NCBI RefSeq assembly: GCF_014205135.1
Contig: NZ_JACHMY010000001.1
Location: forward strand, 5,704,001 to 5,768,000
Direction: 5' to 3'
DNA: 64,000 nt
Source of the DNA: Kribbella italica
GTDB lineage: Bacteria > Actinomycetota > Actinomycetes > Propionibacteriales > Kribbellaceae
Below, piece by piece: positions 47,764-55,589 of this stretch. The notes under the pieces were generated by a model that ran no database searches, had not been told where the DNA came from, and saw only the letters and a program-made list of their open reading frames with translations. Position numbers and translations under genes: made by a program. Each line of letters begins with the position of its first letter. Within the stretch, counting starts at the first letter, position 1.

Positions 47764-48681
47764 ATGACGACGAGCACGCGTCCGCGCGACCACGCACCGA
47801 GCGAGGCGACAGCGCAGCGGTGGATGCCGCTCGCCGCGGTCAGCTGGGCGGCGGCGTACGGACTGGTCCGGTTGTGGTTCGCCACTGGACATGCACCGGC
47901 CTGGGAGTTGCCCGGGAGCGACCTGCTGATCTCCTACTGGCTGTCGCTCGCCTTCTGCGTGCTGAGCGCGGTCCTGGTCGTCCTGCCGGTGTCGCGGATG
48001 ACCATCAGGCTCACCTGGGCAACAGCTGCCGGCTGGGTCGCCGTGTGCGCCTTCGTGCTGCTTGACGTCGTCGCCGCCGTCCTGCCAGGCCTCGGCATCC
48101 CGTTCGACCCGATCGGTCTTCTCAGCCGTCTCGGTGGTCTCACCGGCGCGGGCCTGCTCGCGGCGACCGCACTGACCAGGCAGCGCGCGCTCGACCCGTC
48201 CTGCCTGCGCTGCAGTGGGCTCCGGTCGGTCACGTCCACACCCAGGTGGGCGATCGCAGGAGCAGCTGTGGCCGCCGCGGGCTGCCTGATCCGCCTGGCC
48301 GCTCAGGCGGTCGTCGGCTTCGGCAGCACGCCGTACGACGCCGGCATGGCGGTGATCCTGTTCGAGGCGGGCTTCCTGCTCGCCGGCCTCCTGCTCCCGC
48401 TCCTGCTGGTGACGCGCGCCGGCCGGATCTTCCCGCGCTGGATGCTGCTGCTCCCCGGCGGCGGGCTCGGCGCCGGCATCACGGCGTACTTCGGCGTCGG
48501 ACTGCTCCAGATGGTCGCCGCCGCGCTGCGGCACGAGCCGGTCTTCGGAGAGATGGGCCTGCCCGAGGCGTTCTTCTGGGTCGCGGTCCCGGCGTACGTG
48601 CTCTGGGGCGCGGGCCTGCTCACGGCGACGTACGGGTACTACCTCCGCACGCGCCGACCCTGCCGCGGCTGCGGCCGGTGA
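47764..48681 (+). CDS. uncharacterised multi-pass membrane protein with Cys pairs
   Basis: A 305-residue protein with about eight hydrophobic helices. Two cytosolic-looking Cys motifs stand out: PSCLRCSG in the middle and RRPCRGCGR at the extreme C-terminus, both CxxC-like and possibly metal-binding. I do not recognise the family. It is divergent from sdaA, and its stop lies one base from the stop of the convergent DUF3817 gene. Confidence 0.75.
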   Translation: MTTSTRPRDHAPSEATAQRWMPLAAVSWAAAYGLVRLWFATGHAPAWELPGSDLLISYWLSLAFCVLSAVLVVLPVSRMTIRLTWATAAGWVAVCAFVLLDVVAAVLPGLGIPFDPIGLLSRLGGLTGAGLLAATALTRQRALDPSCLRCSGLRSVTSTPRWAIAGAAVAAAGCLIRLAAQAVVGFGSTPYDAGMAVILFEAGFLLAGLLLPLLLVTRAGRIFPRWMLLLPGGGLGAGITAYFGVGLLQMVAAALRHEPVFGEMGLPEAFFWVAVPAYVLWGAGLLTATYGYYLRTRRPCRGCGR

Positions 48682-48682
48682 G

Positions 48683-49015
48683 TCAGCCCAGGCGGTTGGT
48701 CCGTGCCGCCCACAGCTCGAAGAACCAGGTGAACAGCGGCGGGATGCTGGCGGCCAGCGCGAGCAGCGTGGTCGGCCAGGTCCAGCGCAGCGGCTTGCGG
48801 ACGACCGCGACGGTCAGCACGTAGGCGACGAAGATCCCGCCGTGGATCGGCCCGAAGATCTTCACGCCGATCTCGTTGTCCGACAGCACGTACTTGAACA
48901 GCATCCCGATCAGCAGCCCGGTCCAGGAGATCGCCTCGGCGATCGCCACCACCCGGAACCAGGTCGCATGCTTCGAACCAGCCGGCGCGTCCACGGCTGC
49001 AACAGTCTCGGTCAT
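48683..49015 (-). CDS. DUF3817-family membrane protein
   Basis: A 110-residue protein with three hydrophobic helices. It matches the actinobacterial DUF3817 family by FRVVAIAEAISWTGLLIGMLFKYVL, KIFGPIHGGIFVAYVLTV and the C-terminal FTWFFELWAART. The ATG giving MTETVAAVDAP is used; the frame is open ten codons further upstream. Function unknown. Confidence 0.85.
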   Translation of the reverse strand: MTETVAAVDAPAGSKHATWFRVVAIAEAISWTGLLIGMLFKYVLSDNEIGVKIFGPIHGGIFVAYVLTVAVVRKPLRWTWPTTLLALAASIPPLFTWFFELWAARTNRLG

Positions 49016-49114
49016 CAGACCAGTGACCCTAACAAGTCGGCCCAACCGCTCCCGGGTTCCCTCCGGGTCGGCACCGGATGCCGGTCAGGGTCGGCGCGGC
49101 GAAAGATCGTCCCA

Positions 49115-50575
49115 ATGAAGAGACCGATTGTTTGGTGTGCGGCCGCGGCCGCCGTACTGGCAACGCTGACGGTCCCGGCCACTGCGGCGCCGTCCATCGA
49201 CTGGGCTGCCTGCCAGCCCGAGCCCGGTGACACCCCGGAGGAGATCGCCCTCCTCCCCGGCTCGGAGTGCGCCACGCTGAAGGTGCCGATCGACTGGAAC
49301 GACCCGGCAGAAGGCACCTTCGAGCTGGCCGTCTCCCGACGGAAGGCCCAGGGCCAACGCGTCGGCGTCCTGGTGTTCGGCCCGGGCGGACCCGGCGACT
49401 CCGGTGTCGACCGGATCCGAACCGGGATGAGCCGGTTCAGCCAGCGGCTCGAGGACCGCTTCGACATCGTCAGCTTCGACCCGCGAGGTGTTGCCCGCAG
49501 CAACGCCGTGAAGTGCTCGGCGGCGCTCGTCGCGCGGCAGCCGTCGCCGATCCTGAAGAACCAGAGGGACTTCGACGCGACCGTCGACTACAACCGTGAG
49601 CTCGCCGCGGACTGCCGCGAGAACACCGGCCCGGTCTACGACCACCTCGACACCTTGCAGACCCTGCGCGACGTCGACGCGATCCGCGCCGCCCTGGGCG
49701 AGCAGCAGATCTCCTTCCACGGCAGCTCGTACGGGACGCTGCTCGGCCAGCAGTACGCCGAGCGCTACCCGCGGCGGGTGCGCGCGCTGGTCCTGGAGAG
49801 CGTGTTCGACCACAGCGCCGCGACGACCGGCGAGTTCCTCGACGCGCAGGCCTGGGCCGGTCAGGACTCTTTCGACGAGTTCGTGAAGTGGTGTACGACG
49901 GCAACGACCTGCGCGCTGCACGGCCAGGACATCCACGCAGTGTGGGACCGGCTGCTCGCGCGGGCCGGCCGCGGCGAGCTCCCGGATCCGCAGCGGCCGT
50001 CGTACCCGATCAATGCGTTCCAGCTGAGCTTCGTGACGTTCCGGACCTTCTACGGTCCGGACTGGGTCAAGCTGGCCGGCCTGCTCGCCCAGCTGGACAA
50101 GAGTGCGCCGCCGACGCAGCAGCCGCCGGTCCCGACCGGACTGACGAGCTTCTCGTTCGTGACGTTCTGCCGCGACTTCAGCCTGCCGGTCCGCGACTAC
50201 CGCGAGTACGCCGGTCACCTGCGACGGCTGGCGCGGGACAACGAGGATCTGCGATACCCCGGCCAGCTGCTGGCCGTGACGACCTGCCTGGGTCTCCCGA
50301 AGGCGGTCAATCCGCAGCGCGATCCGAAGCGGTACGACCTGCGGACGCCGGCGCTGCTGATCAACAGCCTGCACGACCCCGCGACGGGCTACAACGGCGC
50401 GAAGAGCGTGGCCCGCCAGTTCGGCCGGGACGGCGTACTGGTCACCTACCGGGGCTGGGGCCACGGCAGTTACACGACGAGTCCGTGCATGGAGGCAACG
50501 GTCGACGGCTACCTGATCGACCGCGACGTTCCACACCGTGGCAAGCAGTGCGCGGCGGTCGACCCTACGGGCTAA
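49115..50575 (+). CDS. secreted alpha/beta hydrolase, tripeptidyl aminopeptidase-like (TAP family)
   Basis: A 486-residue exported serine hydrolase. A signal peptide ends at TAA near residue 25 (VLATLTVPATAAP). The fold motifs are VFGPGGPGDSGVDRI (oxyanion region) and FDPRGVARSN. The nucleophile Ser205 is in FHGSSYGTLLG. The C-terminal TAP domain has the catalytic Asp in LLINSLHDPATGYNGAKS and His in GWGHGSYTTSPC, with Cys residues likely forming a disulfide. Streptomyces SlpD/SlpE and tripeptidyl aminopeptidases share this plan. The role is probably extracellular peptide degradation. The ATG at 49115 starts a standard signal peptide. Confidence 0.88.
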   Translation: MKRPIVWCAAAAAVLATLTVPATAAPSIDWAACQPEPGDTPEEIALLPGSECATLKVPIDWNDPAEGTFELAVSRRKAQGQRVGVLVFGPGGPGDSGVDRIRTGMSRFSQRLEDRFDIVSFDPRGVARSNAVKCSAALVARQPSPILKNQRDFDATVDYNRELAADCRENTGPVYDHLDTLQTLRDVDAIRAALGEQQISFHGSSYGTLLGQQYAERYPRRVRALVLESVFDHSAATTGEFLDAQAWAGQDSFDEFVKWCTTATTCALHGQDIHAVWDRLLARAGRGELPDPQRPSYPINAFQLSFVTFRTFYGPDWVKLAGLLAQLDKSAPPTQQPPVPTGLTSFSFVTFCRDFSLPVRDYREYAGHLRRLARDNEDLRYPGQLLAVTTCLGLPKAVNPQRDPKRYDLRTPALLINSLHDPATGYNGAKSVARQFGRDGVLVTYRGWGHGSYTTSPCMEATVDGYLIDRDVPHRGKQCAAVDPTG

Positions 50576-50589
50576 ACCGGTCTACGAAG

Positions 50590-50628
50590 GATCACCCTCG
50601 GTCGACCGGTGGTCGACCGGGGGTGATC
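50590..50628 (+). terminator. terminator hairpin
   Basis: An 18-bp stem (50590-50607 with 50611-50628, one T-G pair) around a GGT loop begins 15 bases after the hydrolase stop. The left arm starts GATCACCC and the right arm ends GGGTGATC. It separates the gene from the next secreted protease. Confidence 0.8.
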
Positions 50629-50769
50629 GCCTGTTCACCCGAAGGCTTTCCCTTGACCGGCCCTTGCCGAGGCAACCACTACCGTCCGTTCCCTTGTGGT
50701 CATCGTCCGTAGCCTCAACGATTCCCTCACCGTGGCCCTGTGAGGCAAGGCCACCCAGAGGAACCGGAT

Positions 50770-52032
50770 GTGACCATGTCCTTTGTTTCCCCGCCCCGCC
50801 CCCGACAGTTCCGCAAAACCCTGGTCGGAGCTGCTCTGGCACTCGGACTCGGCGCCGCCGCCCTGGCGCCGATCCAGTCCGCGAGCAGTGCGCCGGCCCC
50901 CGAGCCGATCGACGGCGTGTACGACGTCCTCGGCACGAGCTGGGGTGTCTCGGCGTCCGACGCCAAGCTCCGGCTGGACGCCGAGCACAGCAAGACCGAC
51001 GCACTCGAAGCCGTGCAGGCCCAGCTGGCCAAGGCCCCCCGCGCCGCCAAGGCCGAGCCCGGCCTGGACGGTGCGTTCTTCGACTCGGCCCGCCGGCTGG
51101 TCGTGAACGTGCACAGCACCGCCGCCGCTGACGCCGCCACGGCGAACGGCCTGACCCCGCGGACCGTCGCCCGCGGCGAGCAGGCGCTGACCGCGCTGCA
51201 GACGCGGGCCCAGGCCCTGATCGACAGGTCCGGCTCGACGCAGGTCCAGCAGATCGGCGCCGACCTGCCGACCGACACGCTGCGGATCATCCTGCAGCCC
51301 GGCCGGCAGTCCGCGAAGACCGTTGCCTTGGTCAAGCAGTTGAGGGCGGTCCCGGGCGTGGTCGTGTCGACGAACACGACGACGCTGGCGATGACCGCCG
51401 ACGTGATCGGCGGCCAGATCATGGACCTGGTCCCGGGCACGAACTGCTCGCTCGGTTTCTCCGGGACGCGCAACGGCAGCGACAACGTGATGCTCAGCGC
51501 GGGCCACTGCGTCGAGGGCAACCCGCGGGTGCAGAACGCGTCCGGCGTACGGCTCGGAGTCGGCGTCGCGAGCCGCTTCCGGACCGGGCAGCCGAGCGTC
51601 GACATGGGTCTGATGGACATCGACGCCAACAACGTCGGCCGCGGCTACATCGACAACCGCAACGGCCAGACCACGCGCGTCACCGGCTCGTCGAAGGCTC
51701 CGGTCGGCTCGACGATCTGCAAGGCCGGCAACACCACCGGCTGGACCTGCGGCACGATCACGCAGTACAACCTCACCGTCAACTACGGCGGCGCGGGCGG
51801 CAGCGTGACCCGCACCAGCGGCCTGGCCCGGTCGACCGTCTGCACCGAGGGCGGCGACTCCGGCGGTGCGTACATCTCCGGCACCGTCGCGCAGGGCATG
51901 ACGTCCGGCGGCCCGTCGGACGGTCACGACTGCGGCTTCAACCAGGGCGGCAACGCCACCGGCTCGTACTCGTTCTACCAGCCGGTCGTCGACGCCGCGA
52001 ACTACTACGGCGTCACGCTGACCCGGGGCTGA
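50770..52032 (+). CDS. secreted S1-family serine protease (streptogrisin/alpha-lytic type)
   Basis: A 420-residue preproprotein. The signal peptide ends near SASSA (about residue 40). A long propeptide (about 42-210) is followed by an S1E protease domain: SLGFSGTRNG, His246 in LSAGHCVEG, Asp278 in SVDMGLMDI and Ser364 in CTEGGDSGGAY. Cys pairs in these loops match streptogrisin disulfides. The propeptide is large, as in streptogrisin C, and would fold the enzyme before self-removal. The GTG at 50770 is preferred because AGAGGAA lies 6 bases upstream; the ATG 6 bases later is the alternative. Confidence 0.92.
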   Translation: MTMSFVSPPRPRQFRKTLVGAALALGLGAAALAPIQSASSAPAPEPIDGVYDVLGTSWGVSASDAKLRLDAEHSKTDALEAVQAQLAKAPRAAKAEPGLDGAFFDSARRLVVNVHSTAAADAATANGLTPRTVARGEQALTALQTRAQALIDRSGSTQVQQIGADLPTDTLRIILQPGRQSAKTVALVKQLRAVPGVVVSTNTTTLAMTADVIGGQIMDLVPGTNCSLGFSGTRNGSDNVMLSAGHCVEGNPRVQNASGVRLGVGVASRFRTGQPSVDMGLMDIDANNVGRGYIDNRNGQTTRVTGSSKAPVGSTICKAGNTTGWTCGTITQYNLTVNYGGAGGSVTRTSGLARSTVCTEGGDSGGAYISGTVAQGMTSGGPSDGHDCGFNQGGNATGSYSFYQPVVDAANYYGVTLTRG

Positions 52033-52038
52033 CTCCGG

Positions 52039-52085
52039 GACAGACCGAAGCTCCCACCCTCATCAGGTGGGGGCTTCGGTCTGTC
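52039..52085. terminator. bidirectional terminator hairpin
   Basis: A 20-bp stem (52039-52058 with 52066-52085, a single T-G pair) with a 7-base loop, just after the protease stop. It overlaps the stop codon of the convergent small gene, so it may serve both. Confidence 0.85.
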
Positions 52086-52302
52086 AGTCCAGCACCCGCA
52101 CCAGGCGATCGCCGCGATACACCTTGCGGGCCAAGCTCGACAACTGCCGGCAGGCCGTCTCGAGCGCCTGCGCCTGACTCGCACACCCGTCGACGTACCA
52201 GAACGGATCGTCCGGCTGCGGATCCTCCGCGTCGTCGATGTCGGCGTACCAGTGCCGGCCGCCCGCACAGCCGCAGTGCACAACCCGCACCCGTAGATTC
52301 AT
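52084..52302 (-). CDS. small hypothetical protein
   Basis: A 72-residue polypeptide (MNLRVRVVHCGCAGGRHWY...). It has a CxC pair near the start, a central acidic WYVDGCAS region and a helical C-terminus. No family is recognised. Codon use looks coding, and placement against the convergent terminator supports a real gene. A start two or three codons upstream is possible. No clear ribosome site is seen. Confidence 0.5.
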   Translation of the reverse strand: MNLRVRVVHCGCAGGRHWYADIDDAEDPQPDDPFWYVDGCASQAQALETACRQLSSLARKVYRGDRLVRVLD

Positions 52303-52496
52303 CGTCCGCACCCCCGTGCCTCACTCCCCCTGGGTCCCCCCGGGCCCAAGCCGGGGCCGTCCGGCCGGTGCGTGGCCGCGGCCCCCCACCACCACGCACC
52401 GAGCCGAAAGCGACCCTCCCCCGCTGACTACATCGGAGCCACCCGCCCCAGCGTTACTACCTGTGACCACATTTTTTTAAGTGATTGATTGACTGC

Positions 52497-53918
52497 TCAC
52501 TGTCGCTGGGCCTTGACCCACTGTTCCAGGCCTTCGGCGGTGATCGGGAGGGGGTCGGTGAGGATCTCGAGGCGGTCGGAGTGGACGACGACGTTGTCCT
52601 CGATGCGGATGCCGATGCCGCGGAGCTCGGGTGGGACGGTCTCGTCGTGGGGGTGGAAGTAGAGGCCGGGCTCGACCGCCAGGGCCATGCCGACCTCGAG
52701 GTCGGCGGCGAAGTAGGTCTCGGGGCGGGCGGCGTCGCAGTCGTGGACGTCCAGGCCGATGAAGTGGCCGAGGCCGCAGACGACGTACCGGCGGTGCTGC
52801 TGGCCGTCCGGGCCGAGTGCCTCGTCGAGCGAGACGTCGACGATGCCCCAGTCCCGCAGGCCCTCGACGAGCACGCGCATCGCCTCGTACTGGAAGGCCC
52901 GGTACGGCGCACCGGGCGTCACCGCCGCGAGCGCGGCCAGCTGCGCCTGGTGCACCAGGTCGTACACCTGACGCTGCGGCGCCGTGAACTCACCGGTCGC
53001 CGGGAACGTCCGGGTCACGTCGGCGGTGTACAGCGTCCGCGTCTCGACTCCGGCGTCCAGCAGGATCACGTCGCCCTCGCGCACCGCGCCGTCGTTGCGC
53101 ACCCAGTGCAGCACCGGCGCGTGATTGCCGGCAGCAACGATCGACGCGTAGCCGACCCCGTTGCCCGCCGTACGGGCACGCCGGTCGAACGTCCCCTCCA
53201 GCCACCGCTCGCCCCCACCACGGATCGCCTCCGGCAACTCCCGGGCGACGTCCGCGAAGCCCTGCACGCTCGCCGCGACCGCCTCGCGCAGCTGGTCGAG
53301 CTCCCAGTCGTCCTTGATTCGGCGCAGCTCCGAGATCGACTGCCGCAGGATGTCGCCGTCGGTCCGTGAGGTCCGCACCAGCGCGTCCAGCATCGGTTCG
53401 ACCCCGGGCACGGACAGCATGAACGGCACAGCACCCCGTACGGCGGCCGGCAGCTCCTCGATCGGCCGGCACGCGATCTGCAGCGCCTCCGACCAGTCCT
53501 TCAGCCCCGGCACCGGCCCGATCCACAGCTCGCCGTCGCGCGCGTTCGCGAAGTAGTCGGCCTCGTCCGGCCCGGCGGTCTCCCGCAGGTAGAGCGTCGC
53601 GTCGCCGTCCGCCGAGATCACCAGGACGGCGCCCTCGGCCTGGCACCCGGTCAGCCAGACGAAGTCGCTGTCGGCGCGGAACCGGTAGTCGGTGTCGTTC
53701 GACCGCACCGGCGCCTGCCCGGCCCCGAGCGCGATCCGCCGCCCCGGCAGCGCCGTACTGAGCTTCCGCCGGTGCTCGGCGGCCGCCTCGGCCAGGCCCT
53801 CCGGCAGCACGACCGACCGGTCGACCGGCCCCCAGTTCCGCGGAATCGCGTCCCGGAACCCCTTCGCGTCGATCGGCCGGTACGACTTGCGCTGCTCTTC
53901 GGTTCTGTCCTCGCCCAT
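52497..53918 (-). CDS. pepP: Xaa-Pro aminopeptidase (M24B, aminopeptidase P)
   Basis: A 473-residue cytoplasmic metallopeptidase removing residues N-terminal to proline. The N-terminal AMP_N domain (DYRFRADSDFVWLTGC, the usual F-Y-Y-L-x-G block) is followed by the pita-bread domain. The five metal ligands are visible: Asp in ILLDAGVE, Asp in TADVTRTFP, His in CGLGHFIGLDVHD, Glu in AVEPGLYF and Glu in IRIEDNVVV. Its gene follows the DUF1445 gene by 12 bases in the GntR-headed operon. A link to degradation of Pro/Hyp-containing peptides is therefore likely. Confidence 0.94.
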   Translation of the reverse strand: MGEDRTEEQRKSYRPIDAKGFRDAIPRNWGPVDRSVVLPEGLAEAAAEHRRKLSTALPGRRIALGAGQAPVRSNDTDYRFRADSDFVWLTGCQAEGAVLVISADGDATLYLRETAGPDEADYFANARDGELWIGPVPGLKDWSEALQIACRPIEELPAAVRGAVPFMLSVPGVEPMLDALVRTSRTDGDILRQSISELRRIKDDWELDQLREAVAASVQGFADVARELPEAIRGGGERWLEGTFDRRARTAGNGVGYASIVAAGNHAPVLHWVRNDGAVREGDVILLDAGVETRTLYTADVTRTFPATGEFTAPQRQVYDLVHQAQLAALAAVTPGAPYRAFQYEAMRVLVEGLRDWGIVDVSLDEALGPDGQQHRRYVVCGLGHFIGLDVHDCDAARPETYFAADLEVGMALAVEPGLYFHPHDETVPPELRGIGIRIEDNVVVHSDRLEILTDPLPITAEGLEQWVKAQRQ

Positions 53919-53930
53919 GCCCCTGCTCCC

Positions 53931-54704
53931 CTACGGCTGTCGGTAGACGCTGTCCGGCACATCCGTCACGAACATGTGCCCGGGGGCGTGCGTGATCGCG
54001 AACGGGGGCCGTGAAGCCATCAACGCAGCTTGGGGCGTCACTCCGCAAGCCCAAAAAACGGCAACATCGCCGGGAGCGCTCTGCACCGGTTCCCCGAAGT
54101 CCGGTACGGCGAGGTCGCGCACTCCCAGCGCCGCCGGTTCGCCGACGTGCACCGGCGCTCCGTGCACCTGCGGCATCCGCCCGGTCACCTGGACCGCGGT
54201 CGCCACCAACGAAGCCGGGATCGGCCGCATCGACACCACCAGCGGCCCTTCGAGCCGCCCGGCCGGACGGCACCGGATCGACGTCTCGTACATCGACACG
54301 TTCCGCCCCTGCTCGAGGTTCCGCACCGGTACGCCGGCATCCATCAATGCGGTCTCGAAGCTGAAGCTGCACCCGATCAGGAAGCTGACCAGGTCGTCGC
54401 GCCACAGCCCGGTGATCTCACTCGGCTCGTCGACCAGTTCGCCGTCGCGCCAGACCCGGTACTGCGGAAGGTCGGTGCGCAGGTCGGCCTCAGGAGCGAG
54501 CGTCGTACGGAACGATCCGGCGTCCGTGACGTCGAGCAGCGGGACCGGCTGCGGGTTGCGCTGGCCGAACAGCAGCATGTCGTACGCCCAGTCGCGCGGC
54601 AGGATCACCAGGTTCGCCTGGGTGAATCCGGGCGCGTGGCCGGTGGTCGGCGCGACGAGTCCGTCGCGGTAGCGGGCGCGGGCTTCGGCGGGAGTGGCGG
54701 TCAT
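53931..54704 (-). CDS. DUF1445 putative hydro-lyase (YcsI-like)
   Basis: A 257-residue protein of the DUF1445/YcsI family. Segments are HAPGFTQANLVILPRDWAYDMLLF, WRDDLVSFLIGCSFSFETAL, YETSIRCRPAGR and CGVTPQAALMASRPPFAITHAPGHMFVTD, all hallmarks. In Bacillus subtilis ycsI sits with ycsF, ycsG, kipI and kipA; the mammalian counterpart is a D-glutamate cyclase domain producing 5-oxoproline. A role in 5-oxoproline/D-glutamate metabolism fits the divergent PxpABC genes. It is co-directional with the GntR gene (27-base gap) and pepP. Confidence 0.88.
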   Translation of the reverse strand: MTATPAEARARYRDGLVAPTTGHAPGFTQANLVILPRDWAYDMLLFGQRNPQPVPLLDVTDAGSFRTTLAPEADLRTDLPQYRVWRDGELVDEPSEITGLWRDDLVSFLIGCSFSFETALMDAGVPVRNLEQGRNVSMYETSIRCRPAGRLEGPLVVSMRPIPASLVATAVQVTGRMPQVHGAPVHVGEPAALGVRDLAVPDFGEPVQSAPGDVAVFWACGVTPQAALMASRPPFAITHAPGHMFVTDVPDSVYRQP

Positions 54705-54731
54705 CGGGGCTCCTTCGCGAGGACCCCCAGG

Positions 54732-55463
54732 TCACGGCCGAGCGCGGAAGGCGGCGAGCAGGGCCGCCTGGGAGTCGAGCAGGTAGGCGTTGAGCTCGTC
54801 GGCGGCGCGGGTGTACTCACCGGCTTCGAGCAGTTCGAGCAGGGAACGGTTGCGCGCGATGTACGGCTCGTGCAGAGCCCGCGGTGTCGCGATGACGTGG
54901 AAGAGCAGGCGCAGCTCGGCGAGCAGGCGCCCGGTGATCTCGTCCATCCGGGTGCTGCCGGCCAGGCCGACGAGGTGCCGGTGGAAGCGCATGTTCGCCG
55001 TACCGACCGAGATCCAGTCCCCGGCCCCGGCGGCGGCCTCGCTGGCGGCGACGTCCTCGCGCAGCGGCTCGAGCTGGTCGGGCTCCAGGCCGTCGAGCGT
55101 CCGTACGACGTCGCACTCGAGCACGCGCCGGAGCCGGTAGAGGTCGAGCAGGTCGTCCTCGGTGAGGTCGGGGACGAAGACGCCGCGGTGCATCCGGTGC
55201 ACCAGCAGGCCTTCGTGGGTGAGCAGCCGGAAGGCCTCACGCAGCGTGTTCCGGCTGACCTGGAGGGCTTCCTTGAGCAGTTCCTCGGACAACTGGGTCC
55301 CGGGCCGGAGCACCCCTTCGGTGATCCGGCGGCGCAGGACGTCGGCGACCCGCTCGGCCGAACTGCTCCGGTCGAAGAGCGCGGCGTCGTCCGCGACGGA
55401 CCGCAGCCAGGACGTGTCGGTCCCGGGCTCAGCGGTCGGACGGATCTCGCTGGAACTGGACAC
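54732..55463 (-). CDS. GntR/FCD-family transcriptional regulator
   Basis: A 243-residue regulator. The N-terminal winged helix (about 35-95) shows SSAERVADVLRRRITEGVLRPGTQLSEELLKEAL, SRNTLREAFRLLTHEGLL and HRGVFV. The C-terminal all-helical FCD domain shows LYRLRRVLECDVVRTLDG, NMRFHRHLVGLAGS and RNRSLLELLEAGEYTRAADEL, with likely metal-binding His residues. The start is uncertain between GTG 55463 and GTG 55481. It probably governs both arms of the oxoproline island through the palindrome at 55525; the ligand could be 5-oxoproline. Confidence 0.88.
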   Translation of the reverse strand: MSSSSEIRPTAEPGTDTSWLRSVADDAALFDRSSSAERVADVLRRRITEGVLRPGTQLSEELLKEALQVSRNTLREAFRLLTHEGLLVHRMHRGVFVPDLTEDDLLDLYRLRRVLECDVVRTLDGLEPDQLEPLREDVAASEAAAGAGDWISVGTANMRFHRHLVGLAGSTRMDEITGRLLAELRLLFHVIATPRALHEPYIARNRSLLELLEAGEYTRAADELNAYLLDSQAALLAAFRARP

Positions 55464-55524
55464 CCTCGCATCATCACCCACTCCGGGCCGGGAAGCGAAA
55501 CTGCGTTGAACGAGAGTCTTGCAG

Positions 55525-55539
55525 GATTGTTGAACAATC
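55525..55539. promoter_or_regulatory. perfect 15-bp palindrome, FCD-type operator
   Basis: GATTGTTGAACAATC is a perfect odd palindrome between the GntR/FCD gene and the divergent catabolic operon, 50 bases before the latter's ATG. Size, spacing and AT-rich arms match operators of FadR/FCD-type GntR regulators. Confidence 0.7.
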
Positions 55540-55589
55540 TCTACCTTTGAGGTCACCAGTCGTAGCGCAGTCGATCGCAGGGAGTCGCC

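Noticed and set aside
52465..52496. Terminator with a seven-T run after the aminopeptidase gene
   Set aside because: The T-run lies on the plus strand before, not after, the weak AGTGA/TCACT stem. It therefore reads as A on the strand being transcribed and does not make an intrinsic terminator.
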